The notes under the pieces were generated by a model. The model was not told the DNA's origin. It saw nothing but the letters and a program-made list of their open reading frames with translations, and ran no database searches. Below are positions 1-6,771 of a stretch of DNA of 11,215 nucleotides, in pieces (the first letter of the stretch is position 1; every line of letters begins with the position of its first letter). The translations under genes were made by a program, and so were the position numbers. The stretch comes from JBBSVE01 sp038233815. Its GTDB lineage: Bacteria; Pseudomonadota; Alphaproteobacteria; Rhodobacterales; Rhodobacteraceae. The stretch is taken from the NCBI GenBank assembly GCA_038233815.1, contig JBBSVE010000100.1:1-11215 (forward strand), given 5' to 3'.

Positions 1-1
1 C

Positions 2-775
2 CAGCGCGGGATGCACGCCGCCCGCCAGAAGGGCGTGGAGGATGCGCTGGCCCCGGTGGGCGAGGCGGTGGCGCACGACATCCGCCTGCTGGCCTTCGAC
101 GAAATGCAGATCACCGACATCACCGACGCGATGATCGTTGGGCGGCTTTTCCAGATGCTGAACGCGGCGGGGGTGGCGATCGTCGCGACCTCGAACCGGG
201 TGCCGGAGGATCTCTACAAGGATGGGCTGAACCGGGCGGCATTCCTGCCCTTCATCGACCATCTGCGTGCGAACATGGAGGTCGTGGCGCTCGATACGCC
301 CACCGACTACCGTCAGTCGCGGCTTCGGGGCGCGCAGGTCTATTTCCACCCCGCAGGCAAGGTCCGGGGCCGGATCGACGCGATCTGGCACGATCTGGCG
401 GGGGGCGAGGGCGAGGCCCTGCATCTGACCGTGTCGGGTCGCGACGTGGTGGTGCCGCGTTTTGCCAACGGCGTCGGGCGGGCGACGTTCTGGGATCTCT
501 GCGCCAAGCCGCTGGGCCCGGCCGATTACCTCGCCATCGCGGATGCCGTCCGGGTGCTGGTGCTGGAGGATATCCCGCAGCTCTCCTCGGACAATTACAA
601 CGAGGCCAAGCGTTTCGTGACGCTGATCGACGCGCTCTACGAGGCGCGGGTGCGGCTCATCGCCTCCGCCGCCGATGTGCCCGAACAGCTCTACATGGAA
701 GGGTCGGGCTCGTTCGAGTTCGAGCGCACGGCCAGCCGCCTGCGCGAGATGCAGGCGGAGGACTGGGGCAAGTAG
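2..775 (+). CDS. zapE: Cell division protein ZapE (AFG1-like ATPase), C-terminal part, 5' end outside window
   Basis: The reading frame is open from the first bases of the window and ends with TAG, so this is the C-terminal roughly 257 codons of a longer protein. Visible ATPase features are the Walker B stretch LLAFDEMQ (about nt 86-109), followed by ITDITDAMIVGRLF, and the sensor-like ATSNR followed by VPEDLYKDGLNR (about nt 185-230), all typical of the ZapE/AFG1 family. The C-terminal part has the family signature FWDLCAKPLGPADYLAIA and LSSDNYNEAKRF. The Walker A motif must lie upstream of the window. In the family, ZapE is a cytoplasmic ATPase that interacts with the FtsZ ring; here that role is inferred from similarity. 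It converges on serB with only 13 bp between the stop codons. The first ATG in the frame (position 11) is internal and should not be taken as a start. Family assignment is confident. Confidence 0.9.
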   Translation, partial: QRGMHAARQKGVEDALAPVGEAVAHDIRLLAFDEMQITDITDAMIVGRLFQMLNAAGVAIVATSNRVPEDLYKDGLNRAAFLPFIDHLRANMEVVALDTPTDYRQSRLRGAQVYFHPAGKVRGRIDAIWHDLAGGEGEALHLTVSGRDVVVPRFANGVGRATFWDLCAKPLGPADYLAIADAVRVLVLEDIPQLSSDNYNEAKRFVTLIDALYEARVRLIASAADVPEQLYMEGSGSFEFERTASRLREMQAEDWGK

Positions 776-788
776 CCCGTCCGTGGTC

Positions 789-1667
789 CTAAGCGGCGGC
801 GAAATCCTCCCGCGCATAGCCCTGCAGATAGAGCAGCGCCGTCAGGTCGCCGTGGTTGATCCGCAGCTCGCACTGCGCCGCCACCGCGGACTTGGCATGA
901 AGCGCCACGCCCGCACCCGCGCGCTGGAGCATGCCGAGATCGTTCGCCCCGTCCCCCACCGCCATCGCGTCGGCGGGGGAGAGGCCCTCACGGGCGGCGA
1001 TCTCCTCCAGCGCCGCCGCCTTCGCCGCGCGCCCGAGGATCGGTTCCGCCACGGTGCCGGTCAGCCGTCCGTCCGCGATCGTCAGAAGGTTGGCCCGCGT
1101 CTCGTCGAACCCGAGCGTGGCACCGATCCGGTCCGCGAAGTCCGTGAACCCGCCGGACACAAGCGCCGTGCACGCGCCGTTGGCCTTCATTGTCGCGACG
1201 AGGTCGCGCCCCCCCGGCGTCAGCGTGATCCGGGTCCGGATCACCGCGGCAATCGTGCTCTCGGGCAGCCCCGCCAGAAGTGCGACCCGCGCGCGCAGGG
1301 CGGCGGAAAAGTCGATCTCCCCGTTCATCGCGCGTGCCGTGATCTCCGCCACCTGCGCGCCGACGCCCGCCTCGTCGGCCAGCTCGTCGATACATTCCTG
1401 ACCGATCATCGTGCTGTCCATGTCGGCCAGAAGGATGCGCTTGCGCCGGTTCGCCGACGCCTGCACCGCCAGATCGACGCCGTCGCGCTGCAGGTCCGCC
1501 CACACCGTCCAAAGGTTACCGGGCCTATGGTCCAACGGAAACTCCGCCGCAACGCCTTGCGCGAGCCAGCGTGCCTTGCCGCCGCCCCAGGCGTTGCGCA
1601 ACGCCTCCACCAGCGCGCGGGACAGCGTCGGAGTGGCGGGGTTCGTCAGAAGGGTCGCTGTGAACAT
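789..1667 (-). CDS. serB: Phosphoserine phosphatase SerB
   Basis: This 292-residue HAD-superfamily enzyme hydrolyses O-phospho-L-serine to L-serine, the last step of serine synthesis. Motif I is DMDSTM at residues 82-87: D82 is the expected nucleophile, D84 the general acid/base, and T86 completes DxDxT. Motif II is the S171 of VSGGF, motif III the K216 of GRAAKA, and motif IV GDGANDL at 238-244 with the Mg-binding aspartates D239 and D243. An N-terminal region of about 75 residues precedes the catalytic domain, as in long SerB proteins. The start MFTATLL is chosen because GGAGG lies 5 nt upstream; an ATG six codons further upstream (1685) would put this Shine-Dalgarno inside the gene. It is divergent from serC-serA, so all three committed serine-pathway genes sit together. 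The identification is firm. Confidence 0.95.
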   Translation of the reverse strand: MFTATLLTNPATPTLSRALVEALRNAWGGGKARWLAQGVAAEFPLDHRPGNLWTVWADLQRDGVDLAVQASANRRKRILLADMDSTMIGQECIDELADEAGVGAQVAEITARAMNGEIDFSAALRARVALLAGLPESTIAAVIRTRITLTPGGRDLVATMKANGACTALVSGGFTDFADRIGATLGFDETRANLLTIADGRLTGTVAEPILGRAAKAAALEEIAAREGLSPADAMAVGDGANDLGMLQRAGAGVALHAKSAVAAQCELRINHGDLTALLYLQGYAREDFAAA

Positions 1668-1672
1668 CGGGG

Positions 1673-1677
1673 CCTCC
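1673..1677 (-). promoter_or_regulatory. serB ribosome binding site
   Basis: Reading the minus strand, GGAGG is followed by 5 nt and then the ATG at 1667. It decides the serB start in favour of 1667 over the upstream ATG at 1685. Confidence 0.8.
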
Positions 1678-1791
1678 GGTCGCACGCTCTAGGCAAGCCG
1701 CGCGCGTTTGGCCAGTGGCGTGCGCGTCGCAAACCGATGCCGATGCGCCGTTTCCGCTTGAAGGGGGCGGGCGGGCGGCATAGTGCGGTCG

Positions 1792-1837
1792 GCGGGACAC
1801 CCCTCCCCAACGAGGGGCGCATATCTGTGAGGATAGC
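1792..1837 (+). ncRNA. Candidate serC leader RNA (two hairpins, the second covering the Shine-Dalgarno)
   Basis: Directly upstream of serC are two hairpins. The first pairs CCCCTC (1800-1805) with GAGGGG (1812-1817) around a 6-nt loop, and GCG (1792-1794) with CGC (1818-1820), leaving a 5-nt bulge GGACA. The second pairs TATC (1822-1825) with GATA (1832-1835), placing the serC Shine-Dalgarno GAGGA (1829-1833) in its loop and 3' arm. A conserved serC leader motif has been described upstream of alphaproteobacterial serC-serA operons, with its last stem overlapping the ribosome binding site, and this arrangement fits that description. I could not align it to the Rfam model. Occlusion of the ribosome binding site suggests translational control of serC; the ligand or trigger is not known to me. 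Confidence 0.6.
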
Positions 1838-2983
1838 ATGACCACCATGACCACCCCGGCCGCGCGGCCGGTCAATCCGCGTTTTTCATCCGGCCCCTGT
1901 GCCAAAATCCCCAACTTCTCGCTGGACATGCTGTCGGACGCGCCGCTGGGCCGGTCGCACCGTGCGGCCATCGGCAAGGCGAAGCTGGCGGAGGCGATCG
2001 ACCTCACGGCGGAGATCCTCGGACTCCCCGAGGACACCCGCGTCGCTATCGTGCCCGGTTCCGACACCGGAGCCGTCGAGATGGCGATGTGGTCCCTGCT
2101 GGGCCAGCGCCCGTGCGAGATGCTGGCGTGGGAGTCGTTCGGCGAAGGCTGGGTGACGGACGCGGTGAAGCAACTGAAGCTCGACGCGACGGTCCGCACG
2201 GCGCCCTACGGTGCCATCGTCGATCTCAAGGAGGTCGATTTCGACAAGGATGTGGTCTTTACCTGGAACGGCACCACCTCCGGCGTCCGGGTGGCGGACG
2301 GCGATGCGATCCCGGCGAACCGGAGCGGCCTCACGATCTGCGATGCGACGAGTGCGGCCTTCGCGATGGACCTGCCGTGGGACAAGCTCGATGTCGTGAC
2401 GTTCAGCTGGCAAAAGGTTCTGGGCGGCGAGGGCGCGCACGGCGTCCTGATCCTCGGCCCCCGCGCGGTGGAACGGCTGGAAAGCTTTACCCCGCCCTGG
2501 CCGCTGCCGAAGATCTTCCGCCTCACCAAGGGCGGCAGGCTGATCGAGGGCCTCTTTCGGGGCGAGACGATCAACACGCCCTCGATGCTCGCGGTGGAGG
2601 ATTACCTCGTCGCGCTGAAATGGGCAAAGTCCATCGGCGGCCTGCCGGCCCTGATCGCGCGGGCAACGGCCAATGCGGGCGCGGTCGCCGATTTCGTGGC
2701 CTCCGTCCCGTGGCTGGAAAACCTCGCGCTCGCCCCCGAAAATGCCTCGACCACCTCCGTCTGCCTCCGCTTCACCGACCCGCGCATCGCCAACGGCGCG
2801 ACCTTCGCCAAGGCGGTGGCAAAGCGGCTGGACGCGGAAGGCGTGGCCTTCGATATCGGCGCCTACCGCGACGCCCCGCCCGGTCTGCGGATCTGGTGCG
2901 GCTCCACCGTGGAGACTGCCGATATCGAGGCGCTGATGCCCTGGATCGGCTGGGCGTTCGAGACCGAGATCGCGACCGCCTGA
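1838..2983 (+). CDS. serC: Phosphoserine aminotransferase SerC
   Basis: This 381-residue PLP-dependent class V aminotransferase converts 3-phosphohydroxypyruvate and glutamate to phosphoserine and 2-oxoglutarate. The N-terminus has RFSSGPCAK (residues 15-23), and the cofactor region includes CDATSAAFA with D169, expected to contact the pyridine nitrogen. The Schiff-base lysine is K193 in SWQKVLGGEGAHG. This belongs to the alphaproteobacterial/archaeal-like SerC subgroup rather than the shorter E. coli type, judging from the SWQKVLGGEGAHG form of the lysine motif. The start at 1838 has GAGGA 4 nt upstream; a second in-frame ATG at 1847 is too far from it. serA follows 42 bp downstream on the same strand, so the two are probably co-transcribed. 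The leader RNA just upstream is the probable point of regulation. Confidence 0.95.
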   Translation: MTTMTTPAARPVNPRFSSGPCAKIPNFSLDMLSDAPLGRSHRAAIGKAKLAEAIDLTAEILGLPEDTRVAIVPGSDTGAVEMAMWSLLGQRPCEMLAWESFGEGWVTDAVKQLKLDATVRTAPYGAIVDLKEVDFDKDVVFTWNGTTSGVRVADGDAIPANRSGLTICDATSAAFAMDLPWDKLDVVTFSWQKVLGGEGAHGVLILGPRAVERLESFTPPWPLPKIFRLTKGGRLIEGLFRGETINTPSMLAVEDYLVALKWAKSIGGLPALIARATANAGAVADFVASVPWLENLALAPENASTTSVCLRFTDPRIANGATFAKAVAKRLDAEGVAFDIGAYRDAPPGLRIWCGSTVETADIEALMPWIGWAFETEIATA

Positions 2984-3013
2984 CGTTTTTTGCGGGTCCG
3001 GCCCGCTGCCTGC

Positions 3014-3018
3014 AAGGA
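3014..3018 (+). promoter_or_regulatory. serA ribosome binding site
   Basis: AAGGA lies 7 nt before the ATG at 3026. It favours this start over an in-frame TTG at 2990, which has no Shine-Dalgarno and sits only 6 nt after the serC stop. Confidence 0.7.
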
Positions 3019-3025
3019 TATTCCC

Positions 3026-4621
3026 ATGCCCCCCAAGGTTCTCGTCTCCGACGAATTGTCCGAAACCGCCGTCCAGATCTTCCGCGACCGCGGTATCGAC
3101 GTCGACTTCATGCCCGAGATCGGCCGCGACAAGGAAAGACTGGCCGCGATCATCGGCAGCTACGACGGCCTCGCCATCCGATCCGCCACCAAGGTCACGG
3201 CCAAACTGCTGGACGAAGCCCACCGCCTGCGCGTCATCGCGCGCGCCGGCATCGGGGTCGACAACGTGGACATCCCCGCAGCCTCCGCAAAGGGCGTTAT
3301 CGTGATGAACACGCCGTTCGGCAATTCCATCACCACCGCTGAACATGCCATCGCCATGATGTTCGCCGTGGCGCGCCAACTGCCCGAGGCCAACGCCTCC
3401 ACCCAAGCCGGAAAATGGGAAAAGTCGCGCTTCCTAGGGGTGGAGCTTTTCAACAAGACCCTCGGCGTGATCGGCGCAGGCAACATCGGCGGGATCGTCT
3501 GCGACCGCGCGCTGGGGCTGCACATGAAGGTCGTGGCCTATGATCCGTTTCTGAGCGAGGAGCGGGCGAAGGCGATGGGCGTGACCAAGCTGGATCTCGA
3601 CGACCTCCTCGCGCGCGCCGATTTCATCACGCTCCATGTGCCGCTGACCGAAAAGACCCGCAACATCCTCGACGCCGCGGCACTGGCCAAGGTGAAACCC
3701 GGCGTTCGCATCGTCAACTGCGCCCGCGGCGGTTTGGTGGATGAGGCGGCACTGGCCGAGGCTCTGAAATCCGGCCATGTCGCCGGCGCCGCCTTCGACG
3801 TGTTCGAGGTGGAGCCGGCGCGCGAAAGCCCTCTCTTCGGCCTCCCCAACGTCGTCTGCACCCCGCATCTTGGCGCCGCCACCTCGGAGGCGCAGGAAAA
3901 CGTGGCCCTTCAGGTGGCCGAGCAGATGTCGGACTACCTGCTGACGGGCGCGGTGCAGAACGCGCTCAACATGCCATCCGTGACGTCGGAGGAAGCAGCG
4001 GTGATGGGTCCGTGGCTGAAGCTTGCCGAACATCTGGGCGCCTTCGTGGGCCAGATGACGGACGAGCCGCTCCGCGCCATCAACGTCCTCTACGACGGAA
4101 CGGTGGCGGGCATGAACCTCGCGGCCCTGAACTGCGCCGCCATCGCGGGCATCATGAAGGCCACGAACCCCGACGTGAACATGGTCTCCGCCCCCGTGGT
4201 GGCGCGCGAACGCGGCATCCAGATTGCCACCACCAGCCAGGAAAAATCCGGTGTGTTCGACGCGTTCATCAAGCTCACGGTGGTGACGGACAAGCGCGAA
4301 CGCTCCATCGCCGGCACCTGCTTTTCGGACGGCAAACCGCGCTTCATCCAGATCAAGGGCATCAACATCGATGCCGAAATCGGACGCCACATGCTCTACA
4401 CCACCAACGAGGACGTCCCCGGGATCATCGGCCTGCTGGGCATGACAATGGGCAAGAACGGCGTCAATATCGCGAACTTCACGCTCGGCCGCTCGGTGGC
4501 GGGATCCGAGGCCATCGCGATCCTCTACCTCGACCAGCCGCTCGACCCGAAGATCGTGGCATTGCTTGAAGGCACCGGCATGTTCAATCAGGTCAAACCG
4601 CTGCGGTTCGAGGTCATCTGA
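3026..4621 (+). CDS. serA: D-3-phosphoglycerate dehydrogenase SerA (long form with ASB and ACT domains)
   Basis: This 531-residue enzyme oxidises 3-phosphoglycerate to 3-phosphohydroxypyruvate with NAD+, the first committed step of serine synthesis. The substrate-binding domain is split around the Rossmann domain, whose dinucleotide loop is GAGNIG at 150-155. The expected catalytic residues are present: R234 in NCARGG, E263 in DVFEVEP and H281 in PHLGAAT. Residues from about 320 to 445 form the intervening (ASB) domain, and residues from about 457 to the end an ACT domain with NEDVPGIIGLLG. The length and layout match the long bacterial/animal form, not the roughly 410-residue E. coli form. 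The ACT domain makes allosteric regulation plausible but it is not demonstrated here. It follows serC, and a strong GC hairpin follows its stop. Confidence 0.96.
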   Translation: MPPKVLVSDELSETAVQIFRDRGIDVDFMPEIGRDKERLAAIIGSYDGLAIRSATKVTAKLLDEAHRLRVIARAGIGVDNVDIPAASAKGVIVMNTPFGNSITTAEHAIAMMFAVARQLPEANASTQAGKWEKSRFLGVELFNKTLGVIGAGNIGGIVCDRALGLHMKVVAYDPFLSEERAKAMGVTKLDLDDLLARADFITLHVPLTEKTRNILDAAALAKVKPGVRIVNCARGGLVDEAALAEALKSGHVAGAAFDVFEVEPARESPLFGLPNVVCTPHLGAATSEAQENVALQVAEQMSDYLLTGAVQNALNMPSVTSEEAAVMGPWLKLAEHLGAFVGQMTDEPLRAINVLYDGTVAGMNLAALNCAAIAGIMKATNPDVNMVSAPVVARERGIQIATTSQEKSGVFDAFIKLTVVTDKRERSIAGTCFSDGKPRFIQIKGINIDAEIGRHMLYTTNEDVPGIIGLLGMTMGKNGVNIANFTLGRSVAGSEAIAILYLDQPLDPKIVALLEGTGMFNQVKPLRFEVI

Positions 4622-4655
4622 CCGCGTATCTCTTTTTCTGTCCCCAAATATCCCA

Positions 4656-4685
4656 CGGGGGGTTCGGGGGGTGTGAAACCCCCCG
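4656..4685 (+). terminator. GC-rich hairpin after serA, terminator-like Rhodobacteraceae-style element
   Basis: CGGGGGGTT (4656-4664) pairs perfectly over 9 bp with AACCCCCCG (4677-4685), with a 12-nt loop. The loop carries a second G-tract (4666-4671) that can pair with the same C-tract as an alternative stem with a GTGAA loop. No U-tract follows, so a classical intrinsic terminator is uncertain; the T-rich run (4631-4638) lies before the stem. The flanking CCCCAAATATCCC resembles sequence that, from memory, recurs next to such hairpins in Rhodobacteraceae intergenic regions. It separates the serC-serA operon from the phosphatase gene. Confidence 0.5.
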
Positions 4686-4717
4686 TTCGCCACGAGACAT
4701 ACGCAAAGGCCCCTCCC

Positions 4718-5473
4718 ATGCGCACCTACGCCATCGGCGACATCCACGGCCAGAACGACCTCCTTCTGGCCGCCCACGACCGGATCGCCCGTGACCGAGC
4801 CCGGACCAAAGATGCGGAGGCCCCGGTGGTCCATGTCGGCGACCTCGTGGACCGCGGTCCGGACAGCAAGGGCGTGCTCGACACGCTCGTCGCAGGCCAC
4901 GCGAGGGGGGAGAACTGGGTGACGCTGAAGGGCAATCACGATCGCATGTTCCAGATGTTCCTCGACGATCCTCTGGCACATGATCCGGGCCTGACACCGG
5001 AACTCGGCTACCTCAATCCGCGCATCGGCGGCGATGCGACGCTGGCCTCCTACGGCATCCTGCATGCGGCGGACCGCCCCATCGGCCCTGTCCATGCCGA
5101 AGCCGTTGCCGCCGTTCCGCCGGAGCACCGGGCATTTCTGGCCGGGCTGCCGCTTTATCTGGAACGTGGGGATACGATCTTTGTCCACGCCGGAATCCGC
5201 CCCGGTATCGAGATGGCGCGTCAGAAAGAGACGGATCTCGTCTGGATCCGCAGGGGCTTTCTGGAGGTGAAGCAAGACTTCGGCGCGTTCATCGTACACG
5301 GGCATACGGCTCTCGATCATGCCACGAACTATGGCAACCGCGTCGATATCGACTCGAGGGCCGCATACGGCGGACCGCTGACTGCCGTCGTGGTGGAGGA
5401 GCGCCGCGTCTACATCCTGACGGACGACGGCAGGGAACCGTTACCGCCCACGCCGAACGCCAAGATCCGCTAG
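4718..5473 (+). CDS. PPP-family metallophosphatase (serine/threonine phosphatase-like)
   Basis: This 251-residue cytoplasmic calcineurin-like phosphoesterase has the full PPP motif set: GDIHG at 7-11 (D8, H10), GDLVDRG at 41-47 (D42, D45, R46), GNHD at 72-75 (N73, H74), the metal-ligand histidine H157 in FVHAGIRPG, and H194/H196 in IVHGHT. These indicate a two-metal active site. No signal peptide or membrane segment is seen. The substrate cannot be fixed from sequence: bacterial PrpA-like protein phosphatases and ApaH-like dinucleoside polyphosphatases share these motifs. The start at 4718 puts GDIHG near the N-terminus, as is usual, with AAAGG 8 nt upstream. An in-frame GTG at 4673 lies inside the upstream hairpin and is rejected. 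It converges on the DUF1328 gene. I see no link to serine synthesis beyond being next to serA. Confidence 0.85.
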   Translation: MRTYAIGDIHGQNDLLLAAHDRIARDRARTKDAEAPVVHVGDLVDRGPDSKGVLDTLVAGHARGENWVTLKGNHDRMFQMFLDDPLAHDPGLTPELGYLNPRIGGDATLASYGILHAADRPIGPVHAEAVAAVPPEHRAFLAGLPLYLERGDTIFVHAGIRPGIEMARQKETDLVWIRRGFLEVKQDFGAFIVHGHTALDHATNYGNRVDIDSRAAYGGPLTAVVVEERRVYILTDDGREPLPPTPNAKIR

Positions 5474-5477
5474 GGCC

Positions 5478-5516
5478 GGCGAACCGTTCGCCAGCCCGGG
5501 GTGTGGATCACACGGG
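5478..5516. terminator. Two small inverted repeats between convergent genes
   Basis: GGCGAAC (5478-5484) and GTTCGCC (5486-5492) form an inverted repeat around one base. Next to it CCC (5495-5497) with GGG (5514-5516) and GTGTG (5501-5505) with CACAC (5509-5513) form a second stem with a GAT loop and a 3-nt bulge. The region lies between the convergent phosphatase and DUF1328 genes, and the second stem overlaps the DUF1328 stop codon. A bidirectional terminator is plausible, but no U-tract is present on either strand. Confidence 0.3.
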
Positions 5517-5681
5517 CGGCTTGCCGCGCATCGCGCGCGCCACCATGGCGATGATGAAGAGCACGATAAAGACGAAGAACAGGATCTTGGCGATTCCGAC
5601 CGACGCACCGGCGATGCCCCCGAAGCCGAGCGCCGCCGCGATCAGCGCGATGATGAGAAACGTGATAGCCCAGCCCAGCAT
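5508..5681 (-). CDS. DUF1328 family small membrane protein (YtjA-like)
   Basis: This 57-residue protein begins MLGWAITFLIIALIAAALGF and consists almost entirely of two hydrophobic helices, about residues 3-22 and 31-49, with a short basic tail ending RAMRGKPPV. The length, start and GFGGIAG turn match DUF1328 (YtjA family), inner-membrane proteins of unknown function often seen with stress genes. The start is set by GGAGG at 5687-5691, 5 nt upstream; longer in-frame extensions upstream are not hydrophobic and lack family resemblance. An exact EcfG-type promoter (GGAAC-N16-CGTT) lies about 50-75 bases upstream on the same strand, so expression is probably part of the general stress response encoded further right. 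It is divergent from the yqjD-like operon. Confidence 0.88.
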   Translation of the reverse strand: MLGWAITFLIIALIAAALGFGGIAGASVGIAKILFFVFIVLFIIAMVARAMRGKPPV

Positions 5682-5686
5682 GTCGA

Positions 5687-5691
5687 CCTCC
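5687..5691 (-). promoter_or_regulatory. Ribosome binding site of the DUF1328 gene
   Basis: GGAGG on the minus strand, 5 nt before the ATG at 5681, supports the short 57-residue reading over longer open frames reaching 5882. Confidence 0.75.
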
Positions 5692-5729
5692 GATTTCCGA
5701 CCGGCAGACAACTCCACCGGCTTTGAGCG

Positions 5730-5754
5730 AACGCAGCCTCGCCCGGCGGGTTCC
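5730..5754 (-). promoter_or_regulatory. EcfG-type general stress promoter for the DUF1328 gene
   Basis: Minus-strand GGAAC (5754-5750), a 16-nt spacer and CGTT (5733-5730) exactly match the GGAAC-N16/17-CGTT pattern known for EcfG sigma factors. The expected start site, around 5723, would give a leader of about 40 nt before the GGAGG-ATG. A candidate EcfG is encoded 4 kb away in this window. Confidence 0.75.
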
Positions 5755-5763
5755 CATGCCCGG

Positions 5764-5780
5764 CCTTGCCTTGCCTTGCC
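5764..5780. repeat. Short CCTTG tandem repeat
   Basis: CCTTG is repeated three times in direct succession, followed by CC, in the 257-bp divergent intergenic region, about 10 bp outside the -35 element of the DUF1328 promoter. The apparent repeat is short and its meaning is unknown. Confidence 0.5.
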
Positions 5781-5825
5781 GAAGGGGGGCGGCAGGATGC
5801 AAACAGCAATAGCCTCGTCAACCGG

Positions 5826-5850
5826 GGAACCGAAGACGTGCCTGTTCGTT
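5826..5850 (+). promoter_or_regulatory. EcfG-type general stress promoter for the yqjD-like operon
   Basis: GGAAC (5826-5830), a 16-nt spacer and CGTT (5847-5850) match the EcfG promoter pattern exactly. The predicted start near 5857 leaves a leader of about 80 nt before the first gene of the operon at 5939. It faces away from the equally exact promoter at 5730-5754, with 71 bp between the two -35 elements. Confidence 0.75.
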
Positions 5851-5938
5851 TGGGTCTGGATGCACGGTCGTAAGCCGCGCACGAAACCGATGCGGCGGTC
5901 GGCGTCTTCGACCGGTGCAGCAGCAAGGATGATCTACG

Positions 5939-6313
5939 ATGAGCATGTCCGACGAATTTCGCGACGAATACCCCGAAACGGCCGCCCGCGCGAAGGCCAA
6001 GATCGAAAAGGGCAAGGTTGCGCTCGATTCGGCTCAAGAGTCGGCCAGCGACCTCTATGACAGCGCAAAGAGCACGGCCCGCAATCTCGCCTCGCAGGTC
6101 GCGGACGGTGCACGGGATCTGACGGAGACGATCCGCGATCAGGATTACGGCGACCTCTACGATCAGGGCCGAGATTTCGCGCGCCGCAACCCGGGCTGGG
6201 TCATCGCTGGCGTGGCGCTGGCAGGCTTCCTCGTCGGCCGTTCGATCACCAAGCCGGCCCGTCCGCGCCATGTCGTCGTCGGCGGTCGCAAGTTGCCGAT
6301 CCGCCTTAGCTGA
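5939..6313 (+). CDS. YqjD/ElaB-like tail-anchored membrane protein
   Basis: This 124-residue protein has an acidic/basic, alanine-rich helical N-terminal part (about 1-80, with repeated ARAKAKIEKGK- and SAKSTARNLASQ-type heptad-like stretches). A single hydrophobic segment (about 84-101, RRNPGWVIAGVALAGFLVGR) and a short basic tail follow. The NPGW/GVALAGFLVG pattern preceding a basic tail is typical of the ElaB/YgaM/YqjD group of C-terminally anchored, stress-induced, ribosome-associated proteins in E. coli; similarity is by architecture, and ribosome binding is not shown here. AAGGA lies 9 nt before the ATG; a second ATG at 5945 is also possible. It is first in a three-gene operon, with an exact EcfG promoter upstream, and its TGA overlaps the next ATG by one base. 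Confidence 0.75.
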   Translation: MSMSDEFRDEYPETAARAKAKIEKGKVALDSAQESASDLYDSAKSTARNLASQVADGARDLTETIRDQDYGDLYDQGRDFARRNPGWVIAGVALAGFLVGRSITKPARPRHVVVGGRKLPIRLS

Positions 6314-6771
6314 TGTCCGACGGCGACCGGCCCGACGATCCGACCCCTGCCCCCGACGAACCCTCGTTCATCGACCTTCTGGTCGACCTCTGGGATCGTT
6401 CGGGGGTCCAGGTTCGTGGTGAGATCGCGCTGGCGAAGAGTGAGTTCAGGGAGAAGCTGAAGCGCGTTGCGACCGGATTAGGGTCGCTGATCGCGGCGGC
6501 CTTGGTCCTGTTCCTTGGACTCGGGAGCCTTGTCGTCACCTGTATCGCCGGTCTGGTTGCCGCAGGTCTGGCACCGTCGCTGGCCGGACTGGTCGTGACG
6601 GCGGCATTGTTTCTCATCACCGGACTGCTCGCATGGATCGGCCTGAGGTTTCTCGACCCCGCCAGACTTAAAATGACACGCACGACAAGATCGGTCCGCA
6701 AGGACTACGCACTCGTCACGGAAGGACCGCCAGATGCAAGGCCGCAAAACACCCCTCGACCCGAAGCGTGA
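6313..6771 (+). CDS. Holin-superfamily-III (YqjE-like) membrane protein
   Basis: This 152-residue protein has a proline- and acid-rich N-terminus, an amphipathic stretch (about 18-52, SFIDLLVDLWDRSGVQVRGE then LAKSEFREKLKRV), and two long hydrophobic helices (about 55-80 and 88-113). A basic tail with RTTRSVRKDY follows. This layout is that of the Phage_holin_3_6/YqjE family, which despite the name is usually chromosomal and not lytic. Its ATG shares one base with the stop of the preceding gene (TGATG), indicating translational coupling. The next gene begins 38 bases before its stop. The order YqjD-like then YqjE-like parallels the E. coli yqjD-yqjE-yqjK cluster. The molecular function is unknown; a membrane role in stress is inferred from the promoter. 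Confidence 0.8.
   Translation: MSDGDRPDDPTPAPDEPSFIDLLVDLWDRSGVQVRGEIALAKSEFREKLKRVATGLGSLIAAALVLFLGLGSLVVTCIAGLVAAGLAPSLAGLVVTAALFLITGLLAWIGLRFLDPARLKMTRTTRSVRKDYALVTEGPPDARPQNTPRPEA
6722..6726 (+). promoter_or_regulatory. Ribosome binding site inside the holin-like gene for the next gene
   Basis: AAGGA lies 7 nt before the ATG at 6734, within the coding sequence of the upstream gene, which supports a genuine 38-base gene overlap. Confidence 0.7.

Noticed and set aside
675..1841. Long plus-strand open frame across serB
   Set aside because: It is antisense to serB, which has complete HAD motifs and a Shine-Dalgarno. The frame's arginine- and proline-rich product is a GC-rich shadow.
1886..3406. 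506-codon minus-strand open frame opposite serC and serA
   Set aside because: It is a shadow of two genes with intact catalytic motifs; the product is low-complexity and has no family resemblance.
4673..4717. N-terminal 15-residue extension of the phosphatase from a GTG
   Set aside because: The GTG lies inside the hairpin loop after serA and has no Shine-Dalgarno; the ATG at 4718 puts GDIHG at the usual distance from the N-terminus.
3434..5320. 628-codon minus-strand open frame opposite serA and the phosphatase
   Set aside because: It spans two well-supported plus-strand genes and their intergenic hairpin; the product is H/R/G/D-rich with no recognisable domain.
6313..6771. Phage holin, suggesting a prophage
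   Set aside because: Holin-superfamily-III/YqjE proteins are common chromosomal proteins; no phage genes are nearby, and it sits in a YqjD/YqjE-like operon.
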